Positions 51,339-60,419 of a stretch of DNA of 64,000 bases are shown piece by piece. The notes beneath the pieces were generated by a model. It was not told the origin of the DNA. It made no database searches and was given only the letters and a program-made list of their open reading frames with translations. Location of the stretch: contig JAUNFB010000004.1 in NCBI GenBank assembly GCA_030525245.1, positions 1-64,000 of the forward strand. The letters run 5' to 3'. A program made the translations under genes and the position numbers. The first letter of the stretch is position 1. Each line of letters starts with the position of its first letter. This DNA is from Erysipelotrichia bacterium. GTDB lineage: Bacteria; Bacillota_I; Bacilli_A; Erysipelotrichales; Erysipelotrichaceae.

Positions 51339-54330
51339 ATAAACTCAATTGATCATTGATTTTCTTCATGAATTTTTTATCAAATTTGACTACTTTGCGA
51401 TCATAAGTTACTAAGCCGTTTACTTCATCTTCAACATCAGATAGTTGGGTGTAGATAGTGGCGCTTAATCCATCCTTTATTAATGGAATTATTTGTTCGG
51501 TGTGTAACTGTAAGAATGCACTTTGTAAATCAATTTGATTGTTGAACAATTTGTATCCGAAAGCGGCATCGTTATAACTGTGGTTTTTGATCATTTGAGA
51601 ATAACCGCCGTATTCTGTTAATGCCCATACTCTGTCATCTTTATTAAATTTGATGTCTTGGAAGTAAATATGCTTGCTGCATAGATCGCCGCCTTTTTGG
51701 TCGTGCCAACCGCTGGCGTGATCGATAATTCGGCTGTTATCCAATGATTTAATCATTTTAGTTACATTTAAGGCATCAAATTGTCCCCAACCTTCATTGA
51801 ACGGTACCCACAAGGATAGAGAGACGCAATTATATAATAATTCGACAGTTTCTTTTGTTTCTTCGAGATACATATCGCGAGACTGTTGAGATTTACGGGC
51901 AAATAAATTGTAATGGTGGTCATTAAATTCAATTCCGACATATGGTAAGGCGGCAATAGTCAAGAAAGAATATTTTCCTCCGCCGTTGACCATATCTTGC
52001 CATACCAACATGCCCATTTTGTCGCATAGGTAGTAGAAATAAAGAGGTTCGATTTTAATATGCTTCCGAATGGTATTGAATCCCATATCTTTTAACATTT
52101 GGATATCATCCTGCATTTGTTGATAACTAGCCGGAGTATAGATACCATCCGAATAATAGCCTTGATCTAATACGCCTTTGTGAAAATAAGGTTTATTGTT
52201 TAAAAAGAGTCTTTTCTTTCCAGCTTTATCGAATCCGACAGAGAATTTGCGCATTCCGAAGTAGGATTTTATTTCATCTTGACCATTAGTAATAATTAAA
52301 TCATATAAAAATGGATCTTCCGGTGACCAACTGTGCATGTTTTCAATATGGATACTGCTGCTTCCGGCAACATCATCTTTGAATATAATGTTGTTTTTTT
52401 CTTTGATTGTAACAGTATAACTGCTGCTGTCACCATAAATGATTAAATTGAGCAATTGACTGTCATAATTGATATTGATTTTTAAAGAGCGGATGTGTTC
52501 TTTTGGCATTGATTCCAACCACACGGTTTGCCAAATACCACTGGTCGGTGTATACCAGATGCCGCCTCTTTTGCTTGATTGTTTCCCGCGGGAATAATAT
52601 GATTTGTCGGTATAATCAACAACTTTAACAATTAATTCGTTTTCATCCTGCAAATAATCGGTTATATCAACATCAAACGGCAAATAGCCGCCGATATGTT
52701 CTTTAATCATTTTGCCGTTGAGATAGACTTGGCAAATTTGGTCAACAGCACCAAAGTGCAAATAAACAAGACCTTCATTGAAATTTTGCGGTAAAATGAA
52801 TGTTTTTTTGTACCAGAGGATATCCTGAGCCGTTACAGTTTTATTAACTTGAGAAAGTATGCTTTCCGGAGAAAACGGCACAACAATATCACCGTCATAT
52901 TCTTGCGGAAGTTCTTCGCTTCGGTTAATCGCATATTGCCAAAGGCCGTTTAAGTTTATAAAGGATTTTCTTTGCATTTGCGGACGCGGATATTCCGGTA
53001 GGACGTTATTAACATCTAATTTTTCTCCGTAAGATGTCAATAAGTTATTGTGCTTGGTTTTCTTTTGCTTTTCTGCTTGATTATAAAAATGATAAGGAAT
53101 AAATATCAAGGCAGCACAAATTGCTGCTGCTAACCATATATTGGCACTTGGAACTTGTTTTATTACTCCTAATTCTTCATAAGTCATACCGCTGTTTTTG
53201 ATTACCGCCGCTCCGATAAACGGACCGATAATCATTGGCAACATTACCGTAAAAATCATTCTCAAGCCTTGAACAGAACCGGCACGGTTATTGGGCGTGT
53301 TATTACGGATTGAACCGTTGACAAGAGAAGTTACCAGCAGGTTACCACTCATCATCACAATACCGGATAAGATTACAGCTAAAGGTTTTCGACTGAAATA
53401 CATCATCAACAAACCGCCTGTCAATAAAATAATTGCCGGTATATAAAATTTCGATGCCCCTATTTTATCAATGACTGATCCGATAAGGACGGAAATAAGA
53501 GAAGAAACAATCAAAACAATTCCTAATATTAAGGCATAATTACTTATTTGTAAGTAAGCCTGAATATAGATGATCATATAAGGCATGAATATCTGCGTGG
53601 AAACGGAAAAAACTGCCGATGTAAGTAAAGCAAGATATAATTCTTTATTTTCACGGATGTTTTTGAGTTTGAATCCGTAAGTTAAATTGGTTAAAAAAGA
53701 GTTTTTGTTTTTAACTTTTACTTCGTCTTTTAGGATGAAGATTCCTATAATGCCGCCTAAAGATACGGCTGTACCGATGATGATAAAGAAAATATCCCAA
53801 TGACCTTTTTGAGTCAGCGGATCTAATAATCCGAATATCACCAACATCGCAATTAATGGTAAGGCTGCAATGACACTTTCAAACTTGCTGCGGCTACTGT
53901 TGTCCACTGTTTCGGTTAGCCAAGCATTGAAACAAGCATCGTTAGCTGTGGAACCGAAGAAGGTCATTATGCAGTCCATTAGAACAGCTAATTGCCCGCC
54001 TAAAAGTGCTGCTTGTTTATAAGGAAATAAAGCGGAAATATTATCGGTATTTAAGAAGGCAAATACGATGACCGATAAACCCCAAATAAAATAGCCTAAT
54101 ACGATAAAGATCTTTCTTTTGCCCAATTTGTCGGATAAACTGCCCATTAACATGGTTGTTAATGTTGCGGTTATCGCACTTAAAGCAACCATTGAAGCTA
54201 TGACATTAACATCTCCGCTTAAAGTATTATAAACAAAGACATTGAAATACATATTTTCTACAGTCCAAGCCAATTGCCCTAAAAAGCCGAATAACAATAA
54301 GCTTATCCAAATACGTGATTCTTTTTTCAT
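51337..54330 (-). CDS. MFS transporter fused to a family 2 glycoside hydrolase
   Basis: One uninterrupted reading frame of 997 residues. Residues 1-415 are a 12-helix MFS transporter of the sugar-cation symporter type (GSLSDKLGKRK between helices 2 and 3). Residues 416-448 are a polar linker. Residues 449-997 are a GH2 enzyme: sugar-binding domain (INLNGLWQY onward), Ig-like domain, then TIM barrel with the predicted acid/base E846 (PFNEGWG) and nucleophile E906 (ALTEYGG). Since 12 helices leave the C-terminus inside, the hydrolase should be cytosolic and act on the imported beta-glycoside. It starts 2 nt after ricT. The sugar, galactoside or glucuronide, is uncertain. Confidence 0.9.
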   Translation of the reverse strand: MKKESRIWISLLLFGFLGQLAWTVENMYFNVFVYNTLSGDVNVIASMVALSAITATLTTMLMGSLSDKLGKRKIFIVLGYFIWGLSVIVFAFLNTDNISALFPYKQAALLGGQLAVLMDCIMTFFGSTANDACFNAWLTETVDNSSRSKFESVIAALPLIAMLVIFGLLDPLTQKGHWDIFFIIIGTAVSLGGIIGIFILKDEVKVKNKNSFLTNLTYGFKLKNIRENKELYLALLTSAVFSVSTQIFMPYMIIYIQAYLQISNYALILGIVLIVSSLISVLIGSVIDKIGASKFYIPAIILLTGGLLMMYFSRKPLAVILSGIVMMSGNLLVTSLVNGSIRNNTPNNRAGSVQGLRMIFTVMLPMIIGPFIGAAVIKNSGMTYEELGVIKQVPSANIWLAAAICAALIFIPYHFYNQAEKQKKTKHNNLLTSYGEKLDVNNVLPEYPRPQMQRKSFINLNGLWQYAINRSEELPQEYDGDIVVPFSPESILSQVNKTVTAQDILWYKKTFILPQNFNEGLVYLHFGAVDQICQVYLNGKMIKEHIGGYLPFDVDITDYLQDENELIVKVVDYTDKSYYSRGKQSSKRGGIWYTPTSGIWQTVWLESMPKEHIRSLKININYDSQLLNLIIYGDSSSYTVTIKEKNNIIFKDDVAGSSSIHIENMHSWSPEDPFLYDLIITNGQDEIKSYFGMRKFSVGFDKAGKKRLFLNNKPYFHKGVLDQGYYSDGIYTPASYQQMQDDIQMLKDMGFNTIRKHIKIEPLYFYYLCDKMGMLVWQDMVNGGGKYSFLTIAALPYVGIEFNDHHYNLFARKSQQSRDMYLEETKETVELLYNCVSLSLWVPFNEGWGQFDALNVTKMIKSLDNSRIIDHASGWHDQKGGDLCSKHIYFQDIKFNKDDRVWALTEYGGYSQMIKNHSYNDAAFGYKLFNNQIDLQSAFLQLHTEQIIPLIKDGLSATIYTQLSDVEDEVNGLVTYDRKVVKFDKKFMKKINDQLSL

Positions 54331-54332
54331 AA

Positions 54333-55202
54333 TTACTCCTTGATATCGACTTCTTCTTTTGTCTCCGGCAAGATATTTTTCAATTCATCTACGGTTAAAT
54401 CCAAAGCATTTTCTTTATTGGAAATGCGGACGGTGTTGTTTAAGATGTTCATTGAAGTAATTCTGAATTTTTCGTTGTTATAGTAGACAATTGTATTGAG
54501 TTTAGGTAATCCGGCTCTTAATTCTTTGTAAGTATCATCTTCATATTTTAGGCAGCACATCAGCTTACCGCATTGCCCGGATAATTTAGCCGTGTTTAAG
54601 GCTAACAATTGGTTTTTAGCCATATTAATAGATACAATATCAAAATCATCTAAGAAACGGGAACAACAGGTTTCCATACCGCAACAGCCCAAGCCACCGA
54701 TAATTTTAGCTTTATCGCGCGGACCTATTTGACGTAATTCGATTCGACATTTGAAAGTTGCGGCTAATAGTTTTAGCAATTCTCGGAAATCGACTCTTTC
54801 ATCGGCTACATAAGAGAAAATAACTTTGGTTCGATCTAAAGTATATTCTGCCGATATTAAGTTCATGTCTAATTGAACATCTTCGATGCATTTTCGACAT
54901 TTGCGCATCAGTTCCGGTATTTCGTCAATATTGGATTGATGTTGGCGTAAATCGTTGATTGAGGCCTTGCGGATAATCGGTTTTAAAGCGATAGAAATAT
55001 TATGTTCTTTGCTGTCGCGAATGTCGCTGATTAATTCTCCCAGTTCAATACCGCGAACAGTTTCTACCACAACTTTGTCGCCGTATTTGAGAGTTTGATC
55101 GTTACAGCCGAAAGTGTAAGCTTTTTTGGAACCTTTAAATTTAACCGACACGCAATATTTGAATTCGATCGGTTGCTCCTGTTGATTTATTTCTTCATTC
55201 AT
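54333..55202 (-). CDS. ricT: PSP1-domain protein, RicT/YaaT-like
   Basis: The 289-residue protein has the PSP1 domain, with GLGCCGMETCCSRFL and SGQCGKLMCCLKYE cysteine motifs (about 170-218) typical of RicT/YaaT, which in Bacillus works with YlbF and YmcA in RNase Y-dependent mRNA maturation. It overlaps holB by 4 nt (ATGA) in the usual tmk-holB-ricT order and has AGGAGG before the ATG. Confidence 0.92.
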   Translation of the reverse strand: MNEEINQQEQPIEFKYCVSVKFKGSKKAYTFGCNDQTLKYGDKVVVETVRGIELGELISDIRDSKEHNISIALKPIIRKASINDLRQHQSNIDEIPELMRKCRKCIEDVQLDMNLISAEYTLDRTKVIFSYVADERVDFRELLKLLAATFKCRIELRQIGPRDKAKIIGGLGCCGMETCCSRFLDDFDIVSINMAKNQLLALNTAKLSGQCGKLMCCLKYEDDTYKELRAGLPKLNTIVYYNNEKFRITSMNILNNTVRISNKENALDLTVDELKNILPETKEEVDIKE

Positions 55203-56200
55203 ATTTTTACCTCCTGTTTTAGTTTATATAGTAATTGGTCTATACATAAAAGACCATTTGCGGCTTTAGATAAATTATCTTTGCATTGGCTGAAAGTTAT
55301 AAGAAAATTCTTGCAGTTGAAATTGTTGCTTTGCCGGGCTTTTCGTAAAAGACTGTCATATTCTTCATCCTTACTACGATATTCGGTCAAACAATCCTGG
55401 GCAAAGATTAAACCGATTTCCAAAAAGAAACCGATAGAGCTTTTTAAGGACTTATCATCGCCTTTTTTTTGTTTGGAAAAATTATCTTGCAAGAATATAA
55501 TTGCTTCGGCATTATTGTCGAGATAGTCATTCATAAATTCCAAAAAGGCATTTAAAGCAAAATCAAAATATTTATTTTGTTTGTATTGTTGAATATCTTG
55601 TTGAGAACTGACAAATTTACTTATTAAGTGGCAATTTAACTCTCTTAGATTTTGTTGCAAAGCATATTGATAAAAATCTTGTTTGCTTAATGGGTGAAAA
55701 TTAATGTTTTGGCAGCGTGAAACAATGGTTGATAAGACATTTTCCGGTTGTTCGGTCAAGAATATGCCGGTTAAATTATTTGACGGTTCTTCGATGAATT
55801 TCAATAAGCTGTTTGCGGCTTTTCCGGTCATATTTTCACAATTGTTGATGATAAATATTTTTTTTCCGGCTGCTTCTAAGGCTGTTTTGTCGAAACGCTG
55901 TTTGATATCTTCGATGTTTTGCAGTTTAATATTTTTTTCTTGGCAGTCAATATAGATTAAATCGGCGTAATTGTTTTCGGATACTCTAAGACAATCGGAG
56001 CATTTTTCACAGGCAAAACCGTTTTTTTTGTTTTGACAAACTAAACTTTGAGCTAAAAGAAAAGCTGTCTGTTTCTTTCCTGAACCTTTCGGCCCGGAAA
56101 ACAGGTAACTGTGTGATAGGCGGTTTTGTTTTAAAGCATTTTGTAATATTTGATAAACTACCGGTTGCTGTTTTTTCAAAGTGTCACTGTACATATTCAT
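55199..56200 (-). CDS. holB: DNA polymerase III, delta' subunit
   Basis: The 333-residue clamp-loader subunit has a modified P-loop (GPKGSGKKQTAF, about 41-52), a four-cysteine zinc module (CQNKKNGFACEKCSDC, about 54-69) and an SRCQNI sensor-like motif. It overlaps tmk by 17 nt and ricT by 4 nt, so the operon is tightly coupled. Confidence 0.92.
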   Translation of the reverse strand: MNMYSDTLKKQQPVVYQILQNALKQNRLSHSYLFSGPKGSGKKQTAFLLAQSLVCQNKKNGFACEKCSDCLRVSENNYADLIYIDCQEKNIKLQNIEDIKQRFDKTALEAAGKKIFIINNCENMTGKAANSLLKFIEEPSNNLTGIFLTEQPENVLSTIVSRCQNINFHPLSKQDFYQYALQQNLRELNCHLISKFVSSQQDIQQYKQNKYFDFALNAFLEFMNDYLDNNAEAIIFLQDNFSKQKKGDDKSLKSSIGFFLEIGLIFAQDCLTEYRSKDEEYDSLLRKARQSNNFNCKNFLITFSQCKDNLSKAANGLLCIDQLLYKLKQEVKI

Positions 56201-56819
56201 TAATTTTTTCTTTGATAAGTTTGTAAGTATTTTCGGCTACTTCTTCTTTGCTTAAAGAGGCATCGATGACTTTTATTCTTTTCGGATATTTTTGACAGAG
56301 TATTTCATACCCTTGTTGAACCTTTTTATGAAAATCAATACTTTCCGCATCTAAGCGATCCAAGTTTTCTCTTCCGGAAATTCTTCTTAATCCCTCTTGG
56401 GCATCAATAGAGTAGTAAACAGTCATATCCGGCAGATGATTTTCAATGGCGAATTCATTGATTTTAAATATTTCATCCATACCGATTCCTCGACCGTTAC
56501 CTTGATAAGCTAATGAAGAATCGATAAAACGATCGCAGATAACAATTTTTCCAGCCGTTAGAGCGGGCAAAATTATCTCTGTTAAATGTTGTCTTCTTCC
56601 GGCAGCATAAAGCAATGCTTCACAACGCTTATCCATGGCGGTATTTTTAACATCTAAAATGACATTGCGAATTTGTTCGGCAATTTCACTGCCACCCGGT
56701 TCACGGGTATAAACTACATCATATCCCTCTTGTTGCAGACGGGAAATTACAGTTTTACAGGCAGTGGTTTTTCCCGAACCGTCACATCCTTCGATAGTTA
56801 AAAATAAACCGTTTTTCAT
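56184..56819 (-). CDS. tmk: Thymidylate kinase
   Basis: The 211-residue enzyme phosphorylates dTMP to dTDP. P-loop EGCDGSGKTTACK (8-20), the DRFIDSSLAYQG motif (about 95-106), the TREPGGSE dTMP-binding loop and the lid region (RRISGREN) are present. First gene of the tmk-holB-ricT-MFS/GH2 operon. Confidence 0.96.
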   Translation of the reverse strand: MKNGLFLTIEGCDGSGKTTACKTVISRLQQEGYDVVYTREPGGSEIAEQIRNVILDVKNTAMDKRCEALLYAAGRRQHLTEIILPALTAGKIVICDRFIDSSLAYQGNGRGIGMDEIFKINEFAIENHLPDMTVYYSIDAQEGLRRISGRENLDRLDAESIDFHKKVQQGYEILCQKYPKRIKVIDASLSKEEVAENTYKLIKEKINEYVQ

Positions 56820-56953
56820 AAGACTATACCTCTTAAATATTATAACAAAAAATTATACCATACGGATAACTATTTGGTTTTAGAGACATTGGATTTGAAG
56901 TTTAGGAATTTATTTTATCGGATACTATTATAAAAATAGTAGGAGGAAATAAT

Positions 56954-57190
56954 ATGACAGAATTTAAGTATGAAATTATTGATGAACTGGGGATTGTATC
57001 ACAGGGAAACAACGGTTGGAAAAAGGAATTTAACCGTGTGAGCTGGTCGGGAAGAGAACCGAAGTATGATATCAGAGATTGGACAAATAATCACGAAAAA
57101 ATGGGTAGAGGGGTAACTCTTAACAAAGAAGAGTTGATGAGTTTGCACAAATTGATCGAAGATGAAATAAAAAATCTCAGTAACAGATAA
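56954..57190 (+). CDS. ydbC: YdbC-like PC4 single-stranded-DNA-binding protein
   Basis: The 78-residue protein matches the YdbC family, bacterial relatives of the PC4 coactivator: GWKKEFNRVSWSGREPKYDIRDW (about 22-44) and KMGRGVTLNKEEL (about 50-62) are close to the structurally known Lactococcus YdbC. It binds single-stranded DNA as a dimer; the physiological role is not settled. AGGAGG precedes the ATG and a terminator follows. Confidence 0.88.
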   Translation: MTEFKYEIIDELGIVSQGNNGWKKEFNRVSWSGREPKYDIRDWTNNHEKMGRGVTLNKEELMSLHKLIEDEIKNLSNR

Positions 57191-57210
57191 TGCGAAAGCG
57201 GATTACTTAC

Positions 57211-57251
57211 AAAAAAAGAACGAAGTAGTTTTAAATCACTTCGTTCTTTTA
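57211..57251 (+). terminator. Terminator after ydbC
   Basis: AAAGAACGAAGT / ACTTCGTTCTTT stem, 11-nt loop, T-run. Confidence 0.92.
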
Positions 57252-57418
57252 CTGTCTGAGAAGCGATATTGGTATCGCGAATTATCGAACATACTTACAA
57301 GTGACAGCAGCCTCGGTAGTGTACCCTTTATGCCAATAATTCTTTGTCTTTCCAAATTTGCATAGTCAGGCCGCATTGACCGATCGGTACATTACAACTG
57401 AAAAATTTATCTCGTTGA
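57252..57418 (-). pseudogene. Remnant of a GNAT acetyltransferase gene
   Basis: On the minus strand, from about 57418 down, one frame reads a segment containing PIGQCGLTMQIWKDKELL before a stop; the next frame continues at about 57333 with YWHKGYTTEAAVTCKYVR before another stop. These match, in order, the conserved strand and the acetyl-CoA loop of RimJ/RimL-like GNAT enzymes (I-G-x-C-G-L then W-x-K-G-Y-A-T-E-A), with the residues between them deleted. No start codon is found. Confidence 0.6.
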
Positions 57419-57820
57419 CTATTTTGCTTCTTTCTCTTCTGACATTGAAGTGCAATATGGACAACGTGTTGCTTTGATTGAGATTTTACTTTGACAGTAC
57501 GGACATGTTTTTTCTGTCGGTTCTTGTTTTTTTTCGCCTAAATGGGTTAATTTATTTACAACTTTCATCAAGCAAAAGAGAATGAAAGCCATAATAATGA
57601 AATTGATGATTGCTGATATAAATGATGAGGCGAATTGACTTATATCTTCTAAATTGTATTTTTTCGCTCCGGTTACAACATTTAATATTGGATTAATAAA
57701 ATTATCGGTAAGAGAAGTGACGATTCCGGAAAAAGCTCCACCGATGATAACACCGATAGCCATATCCATTACATTGCCTCTGAGAGCAAATTTTTTAAAT
57801 TCCGCTAAAAATTTCTTCAT
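57419..57820 (-). CDS. mscL: Large-conductance mechanosensitive channel
   Basis: The 133-residue MscL opens under membrane tension to release solutes during osmotic downshock. The N-terminal helix and pore helix (FALRGNVMDMAIGVIIGGAF) and the second helix (ISAIINFIIMAFILFCLMKVVNKL) are typical. The C-terminus ends in CPYCQSKISIKATRCPYC, a four-cysteine zinc-ribbon-like tail found on some Bacillota MscL proteins. GAAAGGAAA precedes the ATG. Confidence 0.95.
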   Translation of the reverse strand: MKKFLAEFKKFALRGNVMDMAIGVIIGGAFSGIVTSLTDNFINPILNVVTGAKKYNLEDISQFASSFISAIINFIIMAFILFCLMKVVNKLTHLGEKKQEPTEKTCPYCQSKISIKATRCPYCTSMSEEKEAK

Positions 57821-58122
57821 ATAAGTTTTCCTTTCGATAAATATTATATTGATATTTAGAGAAAATGAAAATATGAAAAAGTTTAATTATTATAACCTTC
57901 GTATTCAAATGCGTATTTTGAACCGATGTAGTATACTTCATAACAGACAGATGTTTTTTATTATCGTATAGGGAATAAATGTTCCGAAAGCAATAAATTG
58001 ATTTCGTGATGAACATTTGATATGAAAAATCGAAGGTGTTATCGGGAAAATAGTGCAAGAGTTGAATGAAACTTAAGAATTATTACGCAATTATTTTACT
58101 TTTTAGGGGTAAGAATTTTATC
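57821..58122. other. Intergenic stretch with possible coding remains
   Basis: About 300 bp without an intact gene. A plus-strand frame at about 57974-58076 reads a coding-like stretch (KIEGVIGKIVQELNET near its end) interrupted by two TGA codons, which may be the tail of an eroded gene. No RNA element is recognised. Confidence 0.2.
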
Positions 58123-58157
58123 TGAAAGTGTTTAATTATGTGCTAAACTTGTAATAT
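58123..58157 (+). promoter_or_regulatory. Operator-like 14-mer and -10 before the second nagA-like gene
   Basis: TGAAAGTGTTTAAT (58123-58136) differs at two positions from the block B element TGAAATCGTTTAAT, and overlaps the -35 position of a promoter with -10 TAATAT (58152-58157). Confidence 0.4.
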
Positions 58158-58171
58158 ATGGAGGTCATAAG

Positions 58172-59305
58172 ATGATTATTCAGAGTAAAAAAGTTTATTA
58201 TAATGAGAAATTTCAAGCTTTACAGGTTGAAGTAGTTGATGGAAAGATAATTGGTATTTATCCTTATGGTTTAGTTGGTGGGAATGTTACGGACTATGGT
58301 GATAATATGATTTTACCGGGATTTATTGATATTCATAATCACGGTTATGGGAATTGTGACAGTGACCATGCGACAGTTGATTGGGTTAAACATTGGATGG
58401 CTTATCTGCCTACCGAAGGTGTAACTTCAATATGTCCGACAACCAGCAGTGCTCCTCATCAGGTGGTATTAAACGGTATGAGAGCAATTGCTCAGGCTTG
58501 TAAGGAAGGATATGAAGGAACAAATATTTTAGGCATATATAGTGAAGGTCCTTTTATTTGTTATGATTATCGAGGAGCACAAGATTGGAATTCTCATTTA
58601 GTTCCGACAAAAGAGATCATTGACCAATATCTGCAAGCTTCGGATAATCGCTTATTATATGTAATGTTAGCTCCGGAGATGTTAGATAATACGAATGTTA
58701 TTAAGTATTGTTGCAGCAAAGGAATAAAAGTTACTATCGGTCATACCGGAGCGACTTTCCAACAATGTAAAGAAGCTTTAGAAGCAGGTGCAGTGTGCTT
58801 TACTCATACATATAATGGAATGCGTGGTTTGCATCATCGTGAGCCCGGTGTTGTCGGAGCGGCAATGTATTTTGAGGATGCTTATGCCGAATTGATTGGT
58901 GATGGCGTTCATGTATCATTCCCTGCTGCCCATATATTAGCTAAAATAAAAGGAAAAGATAGATTAATAACAGTTACCGATTCGGTTAATGTTAAAGGAC
59001 TTCCTGTTGGAAGACATGTTCATAATGGTGATGTGCTTATCATTGATGAAAATGTTGCTCGCTTGGAAGACGGAACATTGGACGGTTCGGTAAACAAACT
59101 GAATGTTTTAGTCCGCCGCGAGATAAATGAGGCAAAGATCGACATTGTTACCGCAATCAATTCGGTAACTTGTAATCCGGCAAATATGTTAGGTTATGGT
59201 CATTGTAAAGGTTATATTAAAGAGCATTATGATGCTGATATCACGGTTATGGATAAAGAATTTAATCCGTTACAGACCTATATAGCCGGGAAAGAAATGT
59301 TATAA
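58172..59305 (+). CDS. Second N-acetylglucosamine-6-phosphate deacetylase-like protein
   Basis: A 377-residue NagA-family amidohydrolase with HxH (IDIHNHGYGN), metal Glu (SEGPFICYD), IGHTGAT, THTYNGMRGLHHREPG and catalytic Asp (VTDSVNVKG). It shares the same motif order as the protein at 35277 but is clearly a separate paralogue. It is monocistronic, with GGAGG before the ATG and an operator-like site similar to that of the block B operon, so both may respond to the same amino sugar. Confidence 0.9.
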   Translation: MIIQSKKVYYNEKFQALQVEVVDGKIIGIYPYGLVGGNVTDYGDNMILPGFIDIHNHGYGNCDSDHATVDWVKHWMAYLPTEGVTSICPTTSSAPHQVVLNGMRAIAQACKEGYEGTNILGIYSEGPFICYDYRGAQDWNSHLVPTKEIIDQYLQASDNRLLYVMLAPEMLDNTNVIKYCCSKGIKVTIGHTGATFQQCKEALEAGAVCFTHTYNGMRGLHHREPGVVGAAMYFEDAYAELIGDGVHVSFPAAHILAKIKGKDRLITVTDSVNVKGLPVGRHVHNGDVLIIDENVARLEDGTLDGSVNKLNVLVRREINEAKIDIVTAINSVTCNPANMLGYGHCKGYIKEHYDADITVMDKEFNPLQTYIAGKEML

Positions 59306-59307
59306 AA

Positions 59308-59348
59308 TAAAAAATCCGTTAAACAGTTAATTGCTTAGCGGATTTTTT
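59308..59348. terminator. Bidirectional terminator between nagA-2 and the LysR gene
   Basis: AATCCGTTAA/TTAGCGGATT stem with A- and T-runs on the two sides. Confidence 0.88.
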
Positions 59349-59365
59349 GTTTCTGGGAAATATAT

Positions 59366-60253
59366 TTAAGCTAATTCTTTATATAATTTTAAGATATCAT
59401 TGAGGCATTCATGGTAGGGAAAGTCATTGGCATAAACGATGCTTGTTTCTCTTATCATGCTTAGATTTTCAATCGGTATACCGATTAATTCGCCTCTTTT
59501 AATGTCCTGTTGACAACTGCTTTTAGGCAAAATGGAAACGCCGATATCTTTTTTTACCAAGTTTTTAATAGTAGAAATATTATCTACTTCTAGGATTATA
59601 TTGAAATTATTGATACTTTCATTAATGCCGGTTAAAGTAGCGTTAAATAGTGTGCGTGTAGCACTGGTCGGCAATCGCATAATCATTTTTTGTTTTTTTA
59701 AGTCATTAATGGTGATGCTGCTTTTATTGGCCAGTGGATTTTCTTTAGCCATAATACAGATAAGATAGTCAGTATCCAAGGTTAAATAGCGTAAATTCGG
59801 ACGATTATATTTTTCTTCTACGATGATTAAATCCAATTCGTAATTTTCCAACATAGAATATAAGTTTTTGGTAACTTCGGTGATAATAGTGATAGTGGTA
59901 TTGCGATTTTGAGCACTGTATTTACCCAAAGCGGCGGCTATGTTATTGTTTTCGGAAGTGTGGGTGATTCCTATGCGTATATTGGTAGGGTTGATATCAT
60001 TGTCGGCTAAAGTTTGGATTAATTTATTTTCCAATGCCTGCATGCGGCGGGCATATTTTAAGATTATTTGTCCCTTTTCGGTAAGTTTAACCTCGGTACG
60101 ATTGCGCACGAAAATGGCGCAGCCGAATTGTTTTTCCAATAATTTAATTTGATGGGAAACAGCCGGTTGGGTGATAGCCAGGCGGGCAGATGCTTTGGTA
60201 AAATTTCCTTCTTCACTTAATACTAACAGTGTATGTGTTTTTAAATCTAACAT
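59366..60253 (-). CDS. LysR family transcriptional regulator
   Basis: The 295-residue protein has the LysR winged helix (FTKASARLAITQPAVSHQIKLLEKQFG, key residues about 16-42) and a two-lobed effector-binding domain (about 90-290). It is divergent from the small membrane protein gene at 60420, which is its most likely target by position. The effector is unknown. Confidence 0.92.
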   Translation of the reverse strand: MLDLKTHTLLVLSEEGNFTKASARLAITQPAVSHQIKLLEKQFGCAIFVRNRTEVKLTEKGQIILKYARRMQALENKLIQTLADNDINPTNIRIGITHTSENNNIAAALGKYSAQNRNTTITIITEVTKNLYSMLENYELDLIIVEEKYNRPNLRYLTLDTDYLICIMAKENPLANKSSITINDLKKQKMIMRLPTSATRTLFNATLTGINESINNFNIILEVDNISTIKNLVKKDIGVSILPKSSCQQDIKRGELIGIPIENLSMIRETSIVYANDFPYHECLNDILKLYKELA

Positions 60254-60419
60254 GACGAAACCTCGATAAATCTGATTTATTCATAATAATCTTGTTATAA
60301 AAGATTTTTATATATAGATTTATTTTAAGTAGGTTAGAAAAATAAGTCAACAAGCACTTTTGTTTACTGTAAGGGATTTATGTGATTATATAAAGATACA
60401 GAAAGGAGAATTTTCGATT

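Noticed and set aside
57795-58058. An 87-codon minus-strand frame upstream of mscL
   Set aside because: Low-complexity Phe/Tyr/Ile composition, no start signal, and it overlaps the mscL start; treated as chance.
57974-58076. UGA read as tryptophan in the coding-like intergenic stretch
   Set aside because: UGA is a normal stop in clear genes of this window (for example dfx), and the stretch has no start or recognised family; erosion or chance is simpler.
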